From positions 15,820,275-15,884,274 of the forward strand of contig JAJEKV010000010.1 of the NCBI GenBank assembly GCA_021234155.1: a stretch of DNA of 64,000 bases, read 5' to 3'. Below are positions 46,336 to 56,624 of this stretch, one piece after another. Each line of letters opens with the position of its first letter. The first letter of the stretch is position 1. The DNA is from Isoetes taiwanensis (taxonomy: Eukaryota > Streptophyta > Lycopodiopsida > Isoetales > Isoetaceae). Under the pieces are notes generated by a model. It was not told where the DNA came from, did no database searches, and was given only the letters and a program-made list of their open reading frames with translations. Made by a program: the position numbers and the translations under genes.

Positions 46336-48772
46336 GCCTGAACTAGTTAAAACTAGACCAGACATCTGCCTTGGTCAATCCCTTGGCAGTATTATCCTCC
46401 CATTACTAGAATGAGCCTTTCTAGCATGGTACCCCATGTCCCATCCACATCAAAGAAACATCAGTCAGCATATGCCATAAACTTTCTCACAGTATTAGTA
46501 TTTGTCTTTGAAGCATGCTACATTTGAAATCCCTGGAATATTAAAGCCAATGCCAGATAAGCCATTTTAGTACACAATAAGCCTTTAGACATTGAAGTCA
46601 TTATATTATAGTGTAACAAAGTACTTATTACACAAGTTTAAACTGTATGCAATCTGCCTTTCTTATTTTGAATCCACAGCCATGTTCATAATGTTAAAAA
46701 CAGCCATGTTCATAATGTTTAAAAATGACGTTTACAATTAATTCATGCTACATATATGGATATCAACCATCATGCAGCCTTGTCTACAATCTCATAAAGC
46801 TTACCACAACCTGTAGATAGCTCACTATTATTTGTAGAGTACAACTCACGATCATTCAGTGCACTTAAAACATTTTAAGAGCTATTCAGAGTTACACAAA
46901 GATTTCAAGTAGCAAATCTCTGGCTTGTTTATCTTCAAATACTCCATATTCCTTCAAGCCGAAAAAAACTGTTTGAAAGCATAAGCTACAATGAGAAGAG
47001 AGTCCGGTACCTGCAGCCAACCATGCAAACATTAGCGGTAAACCCGGTAAAGATGCAAGGGCCAAAAGGTACATTAGGACTCTCAGTTTATCACTGATCA
47101 CCCATTGTGCCTTTTGCCCTCAGTTAATTTAAGCAAAGAAGGATATGAAGTTGGAAATTTATGCCTACAGCATTCACGGTTTATAAGAAATCAGAGCTTT
47201 AACTTGCCCAATCCCTCAAACTATTTTAACAAGGCTCCTGCCATTGTATAGCTATATAACCAGTTCTAGAATATATGCTACAAAACATAGTATTCCTGAT
47301 AAAAAGTTAAGCTGCATAGCTTCAACTTTTATTTAATCTAGTGTATAAGCTTAAGTAGAATGTGCCATTTAGACTACAAATACTTACTTACTCAGACTTC
47401 TTCTTAAACTATTGAGCCTAGAAAGCAAACTCTGAATGCATTGCATAAAAACCTGGTTGCGTTTGGATTGAAACCAATAGCACCATCATTTCGATTTTGC
47501 TCCATTTTGATTCGTGACACACCCGAATAATGAAGCAGTGCCTTGGCATCTGTTTGTTACAGACTGAATCTTTAATACTGTTGTTTGCTTCAACCGGAGG
47601 TTAACTGCTTTGATGATGCTTTAGGCCTAGCATCCCTGCAGTCGAGCTTGGGCATCCATCCATCTGAGTGCTAAAATATAGCATGATTCCTCATCGATAG
47701 TCCAGTGCAGAAAAGTAACAGAAATAGGGCCGGATCTTATAAATCCAAGCTATCCGCTGCCGACTAGGGCATTTTTGGGAAAACGGAGTTCAAGTCATGT
47801 CCATAAGAAACATCTCCTAAGGTAAACTTTGCCCTGAGTTTCAATGACGAACTGTGCAGAAGAAAGAACATGATGAAAAAAAAGGATATGCTTCAGTCCA
47901 TAGGACCAAAATCCATAAAATTTATGAGCTCGGGCCCGACCCCTACCTATTAATCCGTGAAAGCCATACCTTAGCATGTAGCATGTCTTTGTTAGCTTGA
48001 TCAGGAAGCTACAGATGTAAGGAATCGGATGATAACTGCTTTGGTTTATCTTATGTTTTGCCTTCCACGGCATAGTTTCGCCACAGCTGAGTTTGCAACA
48101 TCAATGAGAGTGCTAATATACAGCCTGAATCCCTTATGATAATGTGTTGCAGAAACAAGGCCGGAACCCAAAAATCCAAGCAAGCCGCTGCAGATTAGGG
48201 CTTCTATTTGGGAGAATCGCATCCATTACTTTAGGTTTCGACTTTTTGTAAACCCATACCACTGTAGTTAAACATAGGAAATGCAAGCTGCCTATTTTAC
48301 CTTTGTATTTCTATATACGTAAATATGGTCAATTTGATTGCTGGCTATACACCATGGTATATTTTGTGCCCGCCCAAGTCCACAACCGTTCTTCCTTGTG
48401 CACTCCACTTAGGGCCATATTCATACTAATGTCCCAAGCATTTCAGAAAAAATATTTGTATATTAAATATTCACCACGCTTTAATAAAGTAGAAGGCCCT
48501 TTAGTTATAGCCATTTTAGACAGAAGCCATCACAATCTGCATTATTAACCTTTTTTTAAAAAAAAAGGGGTCCTCTGTAGTAATTTCTTGGGGAACAATT
48601 TCGTCCATGTCATCCACATCTAGTTAGAACATAGAAATCTCAAGGCCACTTTATGGTATAATTTGTGCAAGCCCTATGTTGTACACCATTCGTGTACTCA
48701 TCTCAGTTTTTCAAAACCCTCCCAAGCTTAGGGGAGATGGAGCATGCGTAAGCATAATCATAATAAAAAAAA
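46336..48772. repeat. 2.4-kb direct duplication, copy 2 (ends in poly(A))
   Basis: Matches 43250-45680. At the point where copy 1 reads ATAATAAAAAAAACCC, copy 2 passes into the terminal poly(A) (48765-48786) and then the target duplication. The AATAAA there could be the polyadenylation signal. Confidence 0.9.
46892..47101 (-). CDS. Exon-like open stretch in duplication copy 2, unidentified
   Basis: The second copy of the frame described at 43806-44015, ending LLLEIFV instead of LLLEILV. Confidence 0.3.
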   Translation of the reverse strand: MISDKLRVLMYLLALASLPGLPLMFAWLAAGTGLSSHCSLCFQTVFFGLKEYGVFEDKQARDLLLEIFV

Positions 48773-48787
48773 AAAAAAAAAAAAAAG

Positions 48788-51700
48788 ATTATGAAAGATA
48801 ATAAAATATGTTTTCTGGGAAAAAGAGTTGGAGATCTTTTTGAGTTGCACACTTCTGAAATTTGTCCAACAGTGAATAATGTTTCAGTCCCTAGCTTAAA
48901 AACATGGCATGACCGTCTTGGGCACACTAACATGAATAATGTGAAAGCCCTAAATAAGTCTGGATATATAAATGCAGCAAATGAAGATCAGAGGAATTTT
49001 GTATGCAGAGGTTGTATGATTGGAAAAAGTACTAGATTACCTTTTGGCAGGAGATCAAGAAGGGCTGAAACACCTTTGGAGCTGGTGCATACAGATATAT
49101 GTGATTCTCTCAATGTCAAAAGCTATTCTGGAAAAAGGTATTTCATTACTTTTATAGATGATTACACTAGAAAGGCTAAATGTTACTGTTTAGCAAAGAA
49201 ACATGAAGCTCTAAGAGCATTCAAGGAATATTTGACTGAAATGGAACGAGAAACAGGGTATAAAGTTAAGTGTCTAAGATCAGACAGGGGAGGTGAATAT
49301 ATTTCAAAGAAATTCAAATCCTTTTGCATTGAAAAAGGTATTAAGAGGTAGTTGATATGCAGGTACTCTCCTCAGCAGAATGGGGTGGCAGAAAGAAAGA
49401 ATCGAACATGCTTGAATGCAGTTAGGGCAATGTTGAAACATGCTGGATTGCCTAATATACTGTGGGAAGAAGCTCTAAAAACAGCAATCTACATACAAAA
49501 TAGGTTGCCAAGTGCAAGTCTAGATGGGGAAATTCCAGAATTGTTATGGACTAAGAAAATGCCTACATATGAAGGTTTTAGAACCTATGGAATAGAATAG
49601 AATAGTTGTTTTAACGTCCACGGAGACCAATAGGTCATGGGACCCATACAATGGGCTAGTACAATCATTACTACTAGGATTAAAAAACCCCTGCCTCGAA
49701 AGGTTTTCAAGGGAAAAACGATACTAGACAAGCAGACATAATGACTACTGAGGGCTCAGTAATTGCAGACGTTTATCTAGAACCTCAAGTATGTATAATG
49801 CCAAGTCATGCATAGATGGTGCTCTGAGAAGTTGTGGAAGCGTGGAATGGAATGCTAAGGTCAAAAAATGATTCCGAACTATCTCAAAAGCAGGGCAACT
49901 CAGAAGAGTATGGCTTTCATCTTCAATAACCTGTAACTGGCAACAGGCACATAGCCTCACTTCTCGCGGCAATTGCGGCCGCTCCCATCTACCTGTCTCA
50001 ATCCGTAGCCTGTGGGACCCCGTGCGAATTGATGCAATAGCTACAAGCTTGTTCCTGGACAATGAAGCAAGCAAATAAGCTTGGGGCCCTGGTGCCAAGG
50101 TGGGATTTATGTGTGCATGATAATGACCAGTTTTCACTTGGGCCAAAGTAACTGCGTCCCATATCTTTTGAGAAAAATGACCATTGAGATATTGTTGCAA
50201 AAGCTCAGGATCAGAACTGGCAAGCATCAGGCAGTGCTCTGGTTGTACAGCCCAACGGGCAAACCATGTAGTGCAATGCTCTTTCCAACATCGTTTCAAA
50301 CGCTGAGGAGATTCAGCCATGGCAAGTGCAAGAACAGGATACCTAACATCATCCATGTGGTGCACCTTGCAGATATAGTGGAGATGGCGCTTCATGGCAG
50401 AATGTTGAAGAGGCCAAAAACCTGTCTCTTGTAAAAGAAAAATTATGTTAATAATTATGTTAAAAATTATGGATGGCTGGCTTATGTTCATATCCCAGAA
50501 GAATTGAGGGGTAAATTGGATGACAGGGCATTGACAGCATTTCTGGTCGGATATGATGAGGAATCTAAAGCATACAGGCTTTATGACCCAAACAAAAAGA
50601 AAATACTAGTAAGTAGAGATGTTGTGTTTACAGAAGAGCAGTTGTACAAGGACCTATGGGATTTGAATCTACAGAAAAAGAGTATGACAAATGAAATAGA
50701 GAAAACAAATCATAATCCTGAATCTGATAGTGATGATGATGGAGACTCGGATAAAATAGTGCAAGGGGGCATGAAAATTAATGATCCTACCCAAGAGGTT
50801 ATGCAAGACAGAGTCAATACAGTTAAACAAAGAAAAAGAATGTCTGAGGCTGAAAGACTCAAAAAGGAAGTGGCAGATAAAGGGATTAAAATTGATGAAC
50901 ATGGCAGAGAAGCTGATGGAAAAAGTAGAAGATTAGAGACAGTAGAAGAAGAAATGATACCACATTTAATGACAACAATGGAAAATGATGTGCCACAAAC
51001 ATATGAAGAGGCTATGACTGGTAAAAACAGCAAACTCTGGCAAAATTCCATGAATGCGGAAATGGCAGCATTTAGAAGAACAGAGACATTTGAAATAATA
51101 AACAGGCCAGAAGATAAAAATATTGTGGGAAACAAATGGATTTTTAAAATTAAAGAACTTCCAGATGGATCCAAGAAATACAAAGCCAGACTTGTTGCAC
51201 AACAGTTCACACAGCAAAAGGGAGTTGATTATAATGACACTTATTCTCCAATAGTGAAATTGTCAAGCATAAGAATTATGTTAGCATTGGCCAATTCAAT
51301 GAATTGGAAAGTCCATCATATGGATGTCAGTACTGCATTTTTGAATGCAGAGCTAGAGGAGGAGATTTACATGAAGCCACCTTTGGGATTTGAAGAAAAG
51401 AATGATAAAATATGGAAGTTGAAGAGGGCAGTATATGGACTTAAACAGTCACCTAGAGCATGGTATACATGCATGGATAAATATCTAACAGCCAAGGATT
51501 TATGAAGTTGAATGGAGATGGAAACTTATATGTGTACAGGCAGCATAATAATTTTTGTCTCATTGCACTTTATGTAGATGATTGTGTGATGTTTTCTAAT
51601 AGTCTGGATTGCTTGGAAAGTTGCAAAAAACTACTCAAATCCAGATTTAAGATGACTGATCTGGGAGAGTTGAAGAAATTCCTGGGAATTAAAGTGATCA

Positions 51701-52491
51701 GAAATCGAGATGAGAAGACTATAAACTTGAGTCAAGCAGATTATGTACATGGCATACTTGAAAGATTCAAAATGACAGAATGCAATGTGGTGAGCACTTC
51801 TCTAGTTCCAGGACATAAAATCAGCAAAAGGATGTGTCCTACAACAATTGAAGAAATTGAGCATATGAAGAAAGTTCCTTACAGAAGTTTAATAGGCTAT
51901 CTGCTACATTTATCAGGAGCTACAAGACCAGCCATTGCTTTTGCAGTCAATTTGTTAAGTAGATATAACAACAATCCAGGGAGATCACACTGGGCAGCTG
52001 CCAAATGCATTTTAAGGTATTTGAAAGGGACAACAGATCATGGCATAACATTCCGGGATAAAGGTTACAATATTGATGCATTTGCAGATGCAGATTGGGG
52101 AGGAGATGCAGACCAAAGGCATTCAACTTCAGGGTATATAGTAATGATTGGTGAAAATCCAGTGAGTTGGAAATGCAAAAAACAAAAAACAGTAGCATTA
52201 TCTAGTGCAGAGGCTGAGTACACAGCCATAACTTTGGCATCAAAGGAAATCATATGGATAAGAAGACTTCTGGAAGAAATTGGAATAAGGGATCATGAAC
52301 CAACTACCTTATGGTCTGACAGTGCCAGTGGAATAGCAATGACACAAAATCCAGTGCTACATGAGAGGTCAAAGCATATTGAGATGAAGCAACATTTTAT
52401 TAGAGAAATGGTTCAAAGAAAATTAATAGCAGCGAAGTATATTCCAAAAAGAGAGAGCAGGCTCTTAGAGAGCCAAGATTTAACATGCTAA
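48788..52491 (+). pseudogene. pol: Copia A pol (integrase, RT, RNase H), interrupted
   Basis: Integrase: WHDRLGHTNMNNVKAL with CRGCMIGKSTRLPF (HHCC zinc region), HTDICDSLNV, SDRGGEY and PQQNGVAERKNRT (DDE core). A TAG at 49349 breaks it, and a LINE (49591-50467) splits it at TYG/WLAYVHIPEELRGKLDDR. RT: KWIFKIKELPDGSKKYKARL, DVSTAFLNAELEEEIYM, YGLKQSPRAWYT and, after a frameshift at about 51500, LIALYVDDCVMF. RNase H: DADWGGDADQRHSTSGY, ALSSAEAEYTAI and the C-terminal HIEMKQHFIREMV. Most of the frame is open and the sequence is clean, which suggests fairly recent decay. Confidence 0.95.
49591..50467 (-). mobile_element. LINE 3' fragment with pentanucleotide tail, inserted in copia A integrase
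   Basis: The minus-strand open frame (about 50445-49745) encodes a LINE C-terminus: RTGSHRLRIETGRWERPQL and the zinc motif CACCQLQVIEDESHTLLSC, comparable to CKICKSGSIEDEHHVFLLC of LINE copy 2. The 3' end is a CTATT repeat tail (AATAG repeats on the plus strand at 49591-49606). TATGG or TATGGA at both sides is a possible target duplication. Removing the insert restores the copia frame. Confidence 0.85.
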
Positions 52492-52572
52492 AAGATTTGG
52501 TAAGAGTTCAGAGAATAGAAGGCAGTGACACTGTTGTGATGCAATCATAAGAACTGAACAGGGATATTCAAT

Positions 52573-52582
52573 GAAGGGGAAG
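52573..52582 (+). promoter_or_regulatory. Copia A polypurine tract
   Basis: GAAGGGGAAG directly before the 3' LTR, the expected plus-strand primer. Confidence 0.85.
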
Positions 52583-53009
52583 TGTTAAGAATGTTAATGT
52601 GTTGCAAAACCATTATATTATTGTGTTCATTGAATATTCATCGAAAAGCAATGGTTCAATGGTCTGCAATATAATATTCGAACAGGTTTATGAATTACCC
52701 TAGATCCTAGCTCAGTGAACAGTGTCACCAGCCAGGTGGATACAAAAGCAAGCATCTAGCAACCAACTAGATGATTCAATGGGTAAGATGCCGGGATTGC
52801 CGGAATGCGGTGATCCCCTAGTATGTATAAAATAGAAATTCTTTATGTACAGATAACTGCATGAATCGAGATAATGAGTTGAAGTTTCGGCAATTGCTTA
52901 TGATTATTTTCCTTGTATTCATAGGTTTATTTGAATAACTTGGTTTTGTGTGTGACATTGCTCTATTTCCAATTTCTTTAGCTAATACAAGGTCGAAGTT
53001 AATCTCACA
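52583..53009 (+). repeat. Copia A 3' LTR
   Basis: 427 bp, TGTTAAGAATG to AATCTCACA, followed by CTCCT. Most mismatches to the 5' LTR are CG versus CA/TG changes. Confidence 0.95.
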
Positions 53010-53175
53010 CTCCTTGTTATAGTAACTTATTATAGCATTTAAACAATAGTTGAAACTTTATTCTACCATCATTATTTTTGACTCATTGTTATTGAAGTTG
53101 TCTCATTACAAATGTCTACTAAAACCTTAAAGATATATTTTGCTTAGATAAATTTTTCCTAGTATAATCTCTTCA
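53010..53175 (+). repeat. Copia B 3' LTR, right part
   Basis: Continues the LTR broken at 32586. It matches 55230-55379 in copia B2 and ends CTCTTCA, the same terminus that precedes the primer site in copia B2. Confidence 0.8.
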
Positions 53176-54879
53176 AACCAGCTTATACACGTGCCTTTCT
53201 AGATGCACTAGATATGTCCTTACAACGCCAATCACTAAATCTTTGATATGAACGTTTTGTGACAGAATAAGATGACTTCCAAACACCATCATTAGCCTAA
53301 GGCCGAGGAACTACTAGGATTGAAATATGTGACATTCCCCTAAAACATATCATATAAATACATATATTTTAGGCCACGTCACCATACAAGCCTACTAGTA
53401 GCCTTGTATGCTTTAATATGGAGAAGGGAACATGGCTAAGTCATTGTACATAACTTAGCCAACCTTAGGTATGAAACCATTTTCACATGGCTCGATCCTA
53501 TTGGAAACCCGTCACATGGATGCAACCTATTGGAGCCACGTGGCATGACATGGCAACCTTAATCTACTGAAGGCCAAACCCTAATCCTAGGCCACTTTTC
53601 TAGCTCCAACAATCTTGGAACCCTGTTCGTACTCGAAACTCTGTTTCGAGAATCATCTGCTATAGCGTAGCATAGCACAACAGCCTCAGGAGCATGTGCG
53701 CATTAGAAGGAATGGGAGCTATCACGAACCACTTGCAGAGCAATGGAGACGCCAAGAGCATGTGGAAGCTCCTTTGGAGTAGGTATTTGGAGTAGATTCC
53801 TCGGTAGATCATCTGGAAGTTAAGATTGCAGATGAGTTAGCATTTCATATCTCTATTAGAGCCATTCTAGAACCCTTTGGATCTTGAACCCAAATCAGTG
53901 AACCCTAACTGTAAGTGAGAAGCATGTGATTAGGACTAGATGTTATTCTCATTATTTATCATGTTATGTAGATATATGATGTTTAGTTGATCATGTTTGC
54001 ACCTGTATTGGGAAGGGGGATGGAGACCTAGTAGCCTTGTTAGATGATGCTTCTAGTTTAGACCCTTTAGTTCCTATTATATGCACAGGCTATGAACATG
54101 ATGTAGTCTGTGGGAAAGATAGAGGAGGTCCCTGCTGAGCATGGCTACTGGTGAAGGAATATATGTAGCCTGTACAGGTGGCACTCGTGAGCCATATGTG
54201 GATACTAGATTGAGCGGTGGTCAGGTGAAACCAATAAAAGGCATGAATCGAAGGGTTTTGGGCAAAGCCTTTTTGCAAGAAACCGGAGAAGTGGAAACGA
54301 TTTGCGGATCTGTGGAGAGGAGTCGGTTTAAGTATTTGGTTGCAGGAGATTACCTGGATGGGTTCAGTCAGGTCGGAAGTTGCAAGAAACTTGGCTGGAT
54401 CGTTTCTGGCCAGACTAGCGTCTGTATCAGAGCAAGGGATCAATCAGCCTGTTTGGATTGCCGAACTCTGACACAATCCAAGTCGTTGTAGCAGGGAGTC
54501 TCATCAAATCATATAAAAACCATTAGAAAAAACGTACGTAGAAGTTTTAAGTGTTATTTTACCAAAGGTTTGTGCCAAATTTTGCACCTATAACAATTCA
54601 AAGTTCTATTCTCTGCCTAATCAAATTTTTACATGGAGAGGAATGAGATGCTTTCCTTCTTGGCCCCTTTTTTTTGTGAACATGTACTGTAAAGTAGGAT
54701 CTGAAGCTTATAGACATTAAAAGCCTACATTTGTTTATCTGTGTAAGTTCATCTTATTCAGGCATATAATCCACCTCATATCTACATGAGAATCTCTGAA
54801 CTGAAGAGAAATGATCATATGCTTCACCTCATGTCATCAGTAGGCAGGGGAATGCTTGAGTCATCCTTGCTTGAGTAGG
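53176..54879. other. Unassigned
   Basis: No domain was recognised. The plus-strand open stretch at 54141-54491 has no known motif. A 29-bp unit containing GTAGGCAGGGGAATGCTTGAG is duplicated at about 54839-54898. Confidence 0.4.
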
Positions 54880-55702
54880 CAGGGGAATGCTTGAGTGGGT
54901 TCACAGGGTCTCCTAATAATTAAAGATATTACAAAGTTGACCCAGGAGAATGGACATGAACAAAAGATTTTACACCATTTAAAACTATTAGGGCAATCTC
55001 TTGTATACTCTCTTGGCTTCTACAGTAAGGATTCTGCTGAATATAGGAAAACATTAGATGCGTTGACCAATTTCTATAGAGAATCTAGAAGGTTTGTTTC
55101 ACATGGACTACTAGTAGAGGAGGCATCTCAGCTTGGTTGTGAGTTTATTCTGAGATCAGGAGACAAGGCTTGGGCTCTCCAAGGTTCAGATTATATTTCT
55201 ATAGTGTTTCGAGGTAGTCTCATTGCTACAGTAACTTTTGTAGCATTTAAACAATAGTTGAAACTTTATTCTACCATCATTTTTTTACTCATTGTTATTG
55301 AAGTTGTCTCATTACAAATGTCTACTAAAATCTTAGAGACATTTTGCTCAGATAAATTTTGCCTAGTATACTCTCTTCATTGGTATCAGAGCATAGGTAA
55401 TTATGTCTTCAAGATTTGATGTTAATCTTCTGAATGCCATTGAGGTTTTTAAAGGAGATGAAGGCTTTCAAATTTGGAAGAAATGCATTAGACATATTCT
55501 TGAATTTAAGAATCCGTGGTACTTGATTGATGAGAATGTTGTGAAATGCCCTACTGCTAATTTCATTGCAGGAATATCCAATTCAAGGGGAACAAGTTCA
55601 AGCTCTACCTCTAAAGCTTCTTCTGCTGGAGAAGGATTTGTAGTAAGTGCAGAAAGTGATGAAAGTCATGCATCAGAAGCTCCATCGATGGATGGGGCAT
55701 AA
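54880..55702 (+). mobile_element. Copia B2: 5' LTR end, primer site and gag start
   Basis: LTR sequence homologous to the split copia B LTR ends CTCTTCA at 55379. The primer site TGGTATCAGAGC is at 55381-55392. Gag starts at 55403 (MSSRFDVNLLNAIEVFKGDE, FQIWKKCIRHILEF) and stops at 55702, after which homology ends. The LTR left end was not found. The 120-residue open frame at 54895-55257 overlaps the LTR and is probably fortuitous. Confidence 0.8.
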
Positions 55703-56293
55703 GAATTGGCCTATCAGAAATTGGTTTTTCTGAACTGTACCTACTCCTTCCACCTGCAATGGCTGATAATTCCCTGCCATATTTAAATCCCACCTGCTCT
55801 GACGTACTTCAACTACCACTCTCTCACAAACAGAATCCAGCTCCTCAATCTTGCTTCCTACCTCGATCCCTTTTCCCTTGTCAAATTTTTCCCATGTTAT
55901 CCGAGAAGAACTCTGCGCAAGGAAGGAACGCCATGTTGTGAATTCGATGGAGGCTGATTACCTGGCTCAGAAGATCGACCTTGATGTAGCCCATGTGAAT
56001 AATTGTTCTTAAAACTATCTCTGAAATCAACACACTTTTCCATCCCTAATTCATGCTCAGACAGAAATCGATCCCTTGGGCTCTTCAAAATTTGACCATA
56101 GAATGCATGAAGGACATCTAAAAAATACAGCACTGCATATTAGAGTTTGAAATTTTTGCATGTGAACAAAATTGACCCCTCTTTTTGGCTTTGAAGAAAT
56201 ACTAGTTTCTGATTCTCCCTCTTTGTGCCAGAGGCTGGCCTCGATCCACATTCAGCAGCCTCCTCCGGGGTCATTTACACAGGATGATTTGCA
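55703..56293. other. Unassigned, between copia B2 and an L1 element
   Basis: No coding match was recognised. Confidence 0.4.
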
Positions 56294-56518
56294 ATAGGAA
56301 TTCGAGTTGCATCCCCAAGGCCAAAAGCAAGGGATTCCAATGCTACTGAGGAAGGATTTGATGATGAGGAGCAATCTGTGATTATGGTGTACACTTGTTT
56401 CATTCCAACAACCAGGGTTTTAGACTTTGTAAAAGGCGAGGAGAATCATCCAGGACTCAAACCAATTTTTATAAGCGGGATTCTTGGTACAGGAAACCAG
56501 GGTAGCTCAAGAGATTAG
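56294..56518 (+). CDS. Exon-like open stretch, unidentified
   Basis: A 74-codon open frame without an ATG, following a TTGCAATAG acceptor-like site. It reads IGIRVASPRPKARDS, EEGFDDEEQSVIMVYTCF, PTTRVLDFVKGEENHPGL, then TAG. The amino-acid composition looks coding, but no family was recognised. It could be a host exon fragment carried or stranded between elements. Confidence 0.3.
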   Translation: MGIRVASPRPKARDSNATEEGFDDEEQSVIMVYTCFIPTTRVLDFVKGEENHPGLKPIFISGILGTGNQGSSRD

Positions 56519-56624
56519 CAGACGAGACCTCGCACATGAGCTTTGTTAAGTAAGTTATTTTCTTGCATTTCCTACCAGTTAGTACTTATTTAAGTAATCT
56601 TCTTGCAATTATTTATCCTGCTTG

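Larger units (their letters stand above)
35514..48784 (+). mobile_element. L1-type LINE insertion with apparent 5.5-kb 3' transduction
   Basis: The 13-bp sequence AAGATTATGAAAG is at 35501-35513 and again at 48785-48797, directly after a poly(A) run (48765-48786). Removing the insert restores the copia A frame (KIMK to DNKICFLGK). The L1 body runs from 35514 to an internal poly(A) at 43221-43245. Another 5.5 kb follows before the terminal poly(A) and the target duplication. The simplest reading is read-through transcription of a source L1 into its 3' flank. The alternative is a second polyadenylated insertion landing in the L1 poly(A) tail. Confidence 0.8.
32587..53009 (+). mobile_element. 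Full-length Ty1/copia element A with nested insertions
   Basis: 427-bp LTRs at 32587-33013 and 52583-53009, both TG...CA, flanked by CTCCT (32582-32586 and 53010-53014). It has a tRNA-Met-type primer site, a gag region, pol and a polypurine tract, in copia order (gag, protease, integrase, RT, RNase H). Its 20.4-kb length is due to an L1-type insertion (35514-48784), a LINE (49591-50467) and probably an insert at about 33600-34570. By eye the LTRs differ at about 13 of 427 positions. Stops and frameshifts in gag, protease and pol show that it is no longer autonomous. Confidence 0.95.

Noticed and set aside
54141-54491. 116-residue plus-strand ORF
   Set aside because: No recognisable motif; an equally long minus-strand frame overlaps it.
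54895-55257. 120-residue plus-strand ORF
   Set aside because: It overlaps the copia B2 LTR, and the split copia B LTR copy does not preserve the frame.
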